DNA of 64,000 nt from Poecilobothrus nobilitatus (lineage: Eukaryota > Arthropoda > Insecta > Diptera > Dolichopodidae). The stretch lies in NCBI GenBank assembly GCA_947095535.1, contig OX352773.1:209208093-209272092 (forward strand), written 5' to 3'. Made by a program: the position numbers and the translations under genes. Below, in pieces: positions 58,611-64,000 of the stretch (its first letter is position 1; every line of letters begins with the position of its first letter). The notes below the pieces were generated by a model. That model was not told the DNA's origin, ran no database searches, and saw only the letters and a list, made by a program, of their open reading frames with translations.

Positions 58611-60184
58611 CAATAGTTACTTAAAAAAAAACTTTGCATTAATTTATAAAAAAATAAGCCATATTACATTTAATTAAAAAAAAATTAAAAATTAATATGA
58701 GACGTAAAAATATTCAGGTATTATAAAATTTAGGAACCGTTTAAAGCTAAACGTATTTGAATTTGTTTGGTTAACAAATCATTTAATAAAAAGATTACAG
58801 CAACATAAATTAAGATTATATGGATGAAATGAAAACAAGTAAAAAACAGGCTAAAAAACATAATCAAAAATACTTCCATTATTTACCTATGTTAATTATA
58901 CCATAAAGGATAAGTAAAAGGAAAAATCATTTCACTTATGTAAAACAAACAAAAAAAATAAAATTTGTTTGACTTAATCTAGATATGATCGAAACCGAAT
59001 AACCAGGATGTCACGTTTATTAAATAAACAAACGGTCTGCGCTTATTCAGATAAAAAAAAATATATATTATTAAAAAGACTGAGTGCTACAAAACTATAA
59101 AAATGACAAAAATGAGAAGTATTAGCCCAGTAATAATAACATAATATTTAGAGTATTTCTTTTAAGGTTGTAAAGTGATGAAAAACATTGTGCTAAATGA
59201 AAGAAAGTTAATGATGCTAAGGAAATTTTTTAGTCTTTTTAATGTAAAAAACAGTATACTTATAAAGTTATAGTAAATAATTTCACCAATTAAATTAAAA
59301 TACATTTAGAACTTCCAACCAGCTTTTATTATTTCAAATCTTGGTGTTAAAAATATAAAATAACAGATTTTTGTTCCTTTTATGAAATTTCTCATTTTAT
59401 CTGCTTTCTTGGCTTTTGTGTCAGCAAATTAAAATTTCAGTAATTCCTAAATAAATCGTAATATTAAAAATTTACTCTTATTTCAAATTTGCATCGTCTT
59501 ATCTTCTCTTTAAATAAAAAATTTATATTTTATGAAATATTTACATAACAATAAATCTTTACTTATCTATTAAAATATAAATTTGATTTAAGTTACTAAG
59601 TAAGTATTCTTTTATTGAAATTATTTTATAAATTTAGATGTAGGTGTATTTTTTATATTAAAAAATTAAAACGAAAATTTTCTATGTATTTATTTTTTAA
59701 TTTTTTCTTTTATCCAGAAAAAAACATAAGTAAAAACATATAAAAAAAAAAATTGTATATTTATGACCCAAGGACAAAATAAAAATAATTTACACCAACA
59801 CCTAAATTCTCAAAAATATGAAATTGATTTAATGGAATTAAATTTTTTTCTTTTATTTAATATTTATGAAAGATTTTCGGAACAAAACCTAACGAATAGA
59901 ATTTTAAAATTTTCTACTTTTGAGGTTCTTTTAGATAAAATTTTTAAAATATTACCTAATATTACGTTGAATATGAATATCTTAAAAAAATTTAAGAAAT
60001 TCATATTTAGAATAGACAAGAAAGAGTGAAAAGTAAATTGTATCTGTTCTATGATACCTACATGAACATATTAATATGTATATATGCTATTTTCCAAAAA
60101 TTTAATTATCTTTTAGAAAATTTAAGACATCCAATTTCATTAAGTAGTAAGATATGTTTTTATGTATATTTTGAAGTTATATAG
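58611..60184. other. A+T-rich stretch, nothing recognised
   Basis: Simple sequence. An 88-codon frame at 59763-60029 is rich in Asn, Leu, Phe and Lys and shows no domain. Confidence 0.55.
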
Positions 60185-60485
60185 GATAGGTAATCAAACC
60201 TGTTACCTCGAACCAACCGCATTTTACAGAACTGACAGAAGTTATTGCCATAGAACTTGATATCTTAATATAAGATATGATTTATAAAAATGAAATAGCT
60301 TCATTATTTTTTGTGTTATCGTGCGGATGATCAGACAGACGGATGTACATATATAAATCGACCTAGATTCGACTCTGATCAAGAATTTATAAACTTTTCC
60401 ATATCTATATTGTCTCCTTCCGATACCACCACAAATATAATGGCAAATTTATTCTCTTGAAATATCTTCACACGGATATAATAAT
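60185..60485 (+). mobile_element. TIR family C, decayed partial copy 5
   Basis: Landmarks in order: 'AGAAGTTATTGCCATAGAAC' and 'TTGATATC', 'TGTTATCGTGCGGATGATCA' with GACAGACGG, 'AATCGACCTAGATTCGACTC', 'CCATATCTATATTGTCTCCT', 'ATAATGGCAAATTTATT' and 'TTCACACGGATATAA'. The left end is missing. Confidence 0.62.
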
Positions 60486-63242
60486 TCAGTTTCTTTGGAC
60501 CAATAAAAATTTGTTTTCAACAGAATGTGTAAAAACTTTAATATTACAACTTAATTTCAGATAAGACATTTATAAAAACTTAAATTATTTTCTTTTAAAT
60601 AAAATTCAAAATAATTCAAAATTAAAAAAAAATATTCTTTTTTCATTTCGAATTGTTTCGTATCACGCCCTCATTATCATATTATATTTTCCTCCCACAT
60701 TGCACAAACATTCATTTAAGCTTATAATTGACTTTATCGTTGCAGAAAAAGGAGTAAATGAGGGAATAACAGAAAGATTGAATACTATTATGGATTTATA
60801 CAGTAATATTATGAATTTTGTTTATATTAACACAATAACTTTGGTAACAATATTATTTGATAACAACAAGGATTTGTTAAGAAAAATTATTTTTTTTAGT
60901 AATTTTTCTTCCATTTAAAAAAATTTACTACTTATGCAGGATTTTAGCTCGAATTTCCACGTTAATAAGCCATGTTCTTAAATACTTGGTCACCAAGATC
61001 AGCTTTTCCTAATATTTTATAAGTTAATAGATATTATATAAAATAAAATTTAGTTACAATATAATAGCCCCTAAAGATATGTTAATTATTTTGCAATTCA
61101 AAAATATTAATTAAAATTTCGCACTTATGAAATTAAATTAAAACCAAAAATGATTTGATTGAAAATGCTTATAACTAGTAAAGTGTAAAATTTAAAAAAT
61201 ATATAAGATTTAAAAATTTTTATTTTATTTATTATTAATTTCTACACTTAGTTAAATGATGATACTTACAAATACAAGATGGATACAAATCAACTTTACT
61301 ACAAAAATTTTCTAAAATGCTATAGAACAATATTTCTAGATTTTTTACCTTTTTTCTTTTTACATTTAACTTTAAAACTTAATAATCAGCATAAAAATGA
61401 AAAAGGTACAAACTGAACGAAATATTGAATACGAGTAGAATACTGAATTTTAAAATACATAATGATATCTAAAGAATAGATCTCTCATTCGAAATTATTG
61501 AAAAAAACACTAGAGTTTTTTTTTTTATCATATACTATAACAAAATATATACATAAGTTAAAGTAATATCTACGTTTACGTTAATTTCATTTAACTAATT
61601 AGAAACTGAAAAATAATTAAATTAATTAATAAAAATGTATTTTCTTTTTTTCCGAATATTTCATTAAGCTTGTTTAAATTAGTTTACTTCAGCTTCTATT
61701 GAAAGCTATATAAACAATCTAACCTTAAAATCTGACAGGAAATAAAAACAAAACACATTATGGATAGGTACATAAAAATATTTAAAAATTTAGATTAAAT
61801 TTAGGATAATACAATTATAATTAAAAGTGTAAACAAAACTCACCTGAAGTTAAATTATAATAAAAAATTGTCCTACAGCCATTTATCATTATTTTTTTTT
61901 TTTGTTGATATCATTTTATAAAAAAAGGACATAATATTTATTTGTTAATTATTTCCAATGGTTTTTTTTTTCTTTTCAATTATCTAAAATCTTACAGAAA
62001 TATTTTATATGGATTTAAAAAGTGTGATTGTAAGATACTGTTTAAATATCTGGATTTTTTTTTTTATTACACTTTTATTATTTAAAATTACTCTCATAAT
62101 AAAAACATAAATGAATATAAGTTTTAAAGCTATTTATAAATTTTCAATTTAATTTAATTTATATTTTATTCATATATTTGATATTTCCCAGTAGATATTC
62201 CCAGTCGTACGTTTAATTTGAATTAAAAAATGAAAAAAAAAGTATTAATGAATTGCGATTTAAAAAAAAAAAACCATATATAAACTTTAAATTATTGTTC
62301 TGATTATTCACTTTTATTTAGATATCCTTTATCCTTTATTTTGATTTTCTGTTTTTTTGTCTTGTTGTTTCTTATTTGTTTATTTTTATTTATATTACTT
62401 GAAAAACACCTGCTAATATCCTTTATTTATTTATTTAGTTAGTTGTTTTATTTTTTTTTTTTTCGGTAACTGAAATGAATGGAAATAATAAATTTTATAA
62501 TGATATAAAAAATAATATTTTATTGGATGTTACATTGGAATATCCTGTTTAATTTTTTTTTATTAAGAAACAGGGAAATTTCATTTTTTTCATTATTTTT
62601 TTAAACTTTAAAAAACAATAAATTATTTTCACATAAAATAAAATTATTGCATAGAGACAAAAAGGAAGTAAAAGAAAAAACAAAATTTTTCATTCTGTAA
62701 TAAGCAGTTTATTTTAAAAAACGTTACTGAGTGAAACATTTTTAAATTTACCGTAATTATTACGAATTTTCGAAAGTTAACAATTTTCTAAAGTATCAGA
62801 TTTTTGTGGATCAATAAAACAAAAATGAATTTGATATTTCACTTTAATAATTAAATGGTAATCATATATTTTTCTTAACTTTGTTACAAAGTAAATTGTA
62901 TATTCAGTTTAAAAATCAAAAAAAAAAAAAAATATGAAATGAACAGATTAAATAAAGAGAAGCAATAAAATGGTATTTTGGGGAAAAAGTTCTGTTTTAA
63001 ACTACCGAACTGAAAAAAATTCTTTACTAAAATTCTATAACTCTAACAAAATTAAAAATATAAAAACACTTGAATTGCAAACGGAAAATGTATTCTTATT
63101 CTCATATTATAAATTTTAATTAACGATTCGCGTACTAAATATTATAAAACAAATTCATATAAATAAAACGGTTCTAGATGTTAAAAGGAATTTTGTAACT
63201 TTTTGTAGTAATTTTTAATTCATGAACCGGCACTCATTCCAT
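60486..63242. other. A+T-rich stretch, nothing recognised
   Basis: Long low-complexity stretch. A 72-codon frame at 60700-60918 has mixed composition and lies over a CTTTATCGTTGCAG, which could pass for a 3' splice site, but there is no supporting donor or recognisable domain. Confidence 0.5.
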
Positions 63243-63286
63243 GCAACCATTCGGCTACGAACCGGCAACCATTCGGCTACGAACAC
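63243..63286. repeat. 22-bp perfect tandem repeat, two units
   Basis: GCAACCATTCGGCTACGAAC units follow each other twice (63243-63264 and 63265-63286), preceded by a partial 'GAACCGGCACTCATTCC' trace. Clearly more G+C-rich than its surroundings. Confidence 0.8.
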
Positions 63287-63289
63287 TCT

Positions 63290-63602
63290 GTTAATTTATT
63301 TATTTTATTTTATTTATAATATTACAAATTACATAGTATAATACAATATTTCGAAACCATCAACTACTAAGGACAATAATACAGGTAAAATTATTAATTA
63401 TTTATACAGTAATATTATTTATATTGTTTATATTATATACATATTATATAATATTATATATTTAGTCTATATTTGGTAGCAAGGGGGATTAATAAAACTT
63501 GCTACCTGTACAGGATTTAAACCCGCACTCCCTCGGTTAATCAGCCACGTGCTTAACCATTAGACCACCGAGGCCCCTCCCTTGGTTAATAAGCTATGTT
63601 TT
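63290..63602 (-). mobile_element. tRNA-derived SINE, family SINE2 (copy b)
   Basis: Minus-strand head at 63577 reads 'GGGGCCTCGGTGGTCTAATG' then 'GTTAAGCACGTGGCTGATTA', 'ACCGAGGGAGTGCGGGTTTA' with B-box 'GGGTTTAAATCC'. The body and an ATAAAATAAATAA-type tail extend left to about 63290. Just outside the head, 'CCTTGGTTAATAAGCTATG' (63580-63598) is a second, partial copy of the same head region. Confidence 0.72.
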
Positions 63603-64000
63603 CAACTACTCTGCAAAAAATTGCATACTTTCAGGCGTCATTTGTAATATGTCTCCTTTTTTATTTAATAAAAATAACGGTAATTAAAAATAAATAAATT
63701 AAAAGTGTGAAAAAAAAAATTGAAAGAAAATTTAATTGAATAAAAGTTGAAAAATTTTACAAACGTTTAAATTAAGTCTAATATGAAACTATAGTTAATT
63801 GTAGTCTTGTACTACAGAATAAATTTAACGTTTAAAATTAGTTTCACATAACGTATTATTACATACTTTAAATAAATCCATAGATAAATAAAAACAAATA
63901 CTGATTAAAATCTTTTCATTTAAAATTTGTATAAAATTAACCTTTGAATGAATTTCAAATATTATTTATTGTTGTAAATTATTGTAAAATTTGTGCAACA
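63603..64000. other. A+T-rich stretch, nothing recognised
   Basis: Simple A/T-rich sequence to the end of the window. Confidence 0.55.

Noticed and set aside
58352..58624. 90-codon plus-strand frame
   Set aside because: It is the antisense shadow of a SINE1 copy; similar frames occur in the SINE1 copies at 6133 and 13315.
59763..60029. 88-codon plus-strand frame
   Set aside because: Low-complexity Asn/Leu/Phe/Lys composition and no recognisable domain or flanking signal.
60700..60918. 72-codon frame with a splice-acceptor-like TTTATCGTTGCAG
   Set aside because: A single possible acceptor is weak evidence in this sequence, no donor or partner exon was found, and no domain is recognised.
63510..63577. 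Intact tRNA gene on the minus strand
   Set aside because: The boxes are tRNA-like, but the cloverleaf arms do not pair well and a SINE body and tail follow.

Overview
This 64 kb window is strongly A+T-rich, non-coding-looking eukaryotic DNA. I find no convincing host gene, no bacterial-type operon, no rRNA or intact tRNA gene and no CRISPR array. All long open frames are short and most are chance frames or shadows of repeats. What can be supported is a dense set of transposable-element remnants. The mix of relics (I-like and other RNase H-bearing non-LTR retrotransposons, a Jockey/CR1-like reverse transcriptase relic, tRNA-derived SINEs, and TIR elements carrying a GACG microsatellite next to an 'ACATGGCT...TCGACT' type motif) resembles the repeat content of insect genomes, most likely a fly (Diptera). 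That assignment is an inference from repeat style and not from a host gene.

Layout. 0-10 kb: an I-like non-LTR 3' end with a (TAA)n tail (86-516), a 169-bp foldback element (2059-2227), a second non-LTR 3' end with nonsense codons (3340-3865), a frameshifted reverse-transcriptase relic (5041-5940), two SINE copies and a repeat I call D. 10-20 kb: RNase H scraps, a young SINE with a perfect 13-bp target duplication (13341-13532), a 0.2-kb TIR element and a TAA-flanked, Harbinger-like element (16055-16812). 20-40 kb: several copies of a 1.3-kb TIR family (B), twice as inverted pairs (24.0/26.0 kb and 36.2/38.4 kb), a second D copy, one C element, and one copy of family F (33.3-34.2 kb). 40-49 kb: another non-LTR RNase H relic, C elements and an F copy with a SINE inserted in it. 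51.3-58.6 kb: a transposon nest in which element E sits inside family F, flanked by C, B and SINE copies. 58.6-64 kb: mostly featureless A+T-rich DNA with one decayed C copy and a SINE at the right end.

The most interesting signals are: (1) a hammerhead-ribozyme-like motif in family F near 56.94 kb, with flanking sequence of the style seen at the ends of Penelope-like elements, but with the core G12 replaced by A; (2) element E looks like a chimera, with C-type ends and a B-type core, and one copy is demonstrably nested in F; (3) families B, C and E all have inverted repeats that do not lie at the extreme end on one side, because 30-45 conserved bases lie outside the inverted repeat there; (4) two inverted pairs of B copies that could give long double-stranded RNA; (5) a TAA-flanked element with an internal Harbinger-transposase-like remnant. 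No genes act together here; the relations are between transposons (SINEs relying on LINE machinery, and non-autonomous TIR elements relying on transposases not present in the window).
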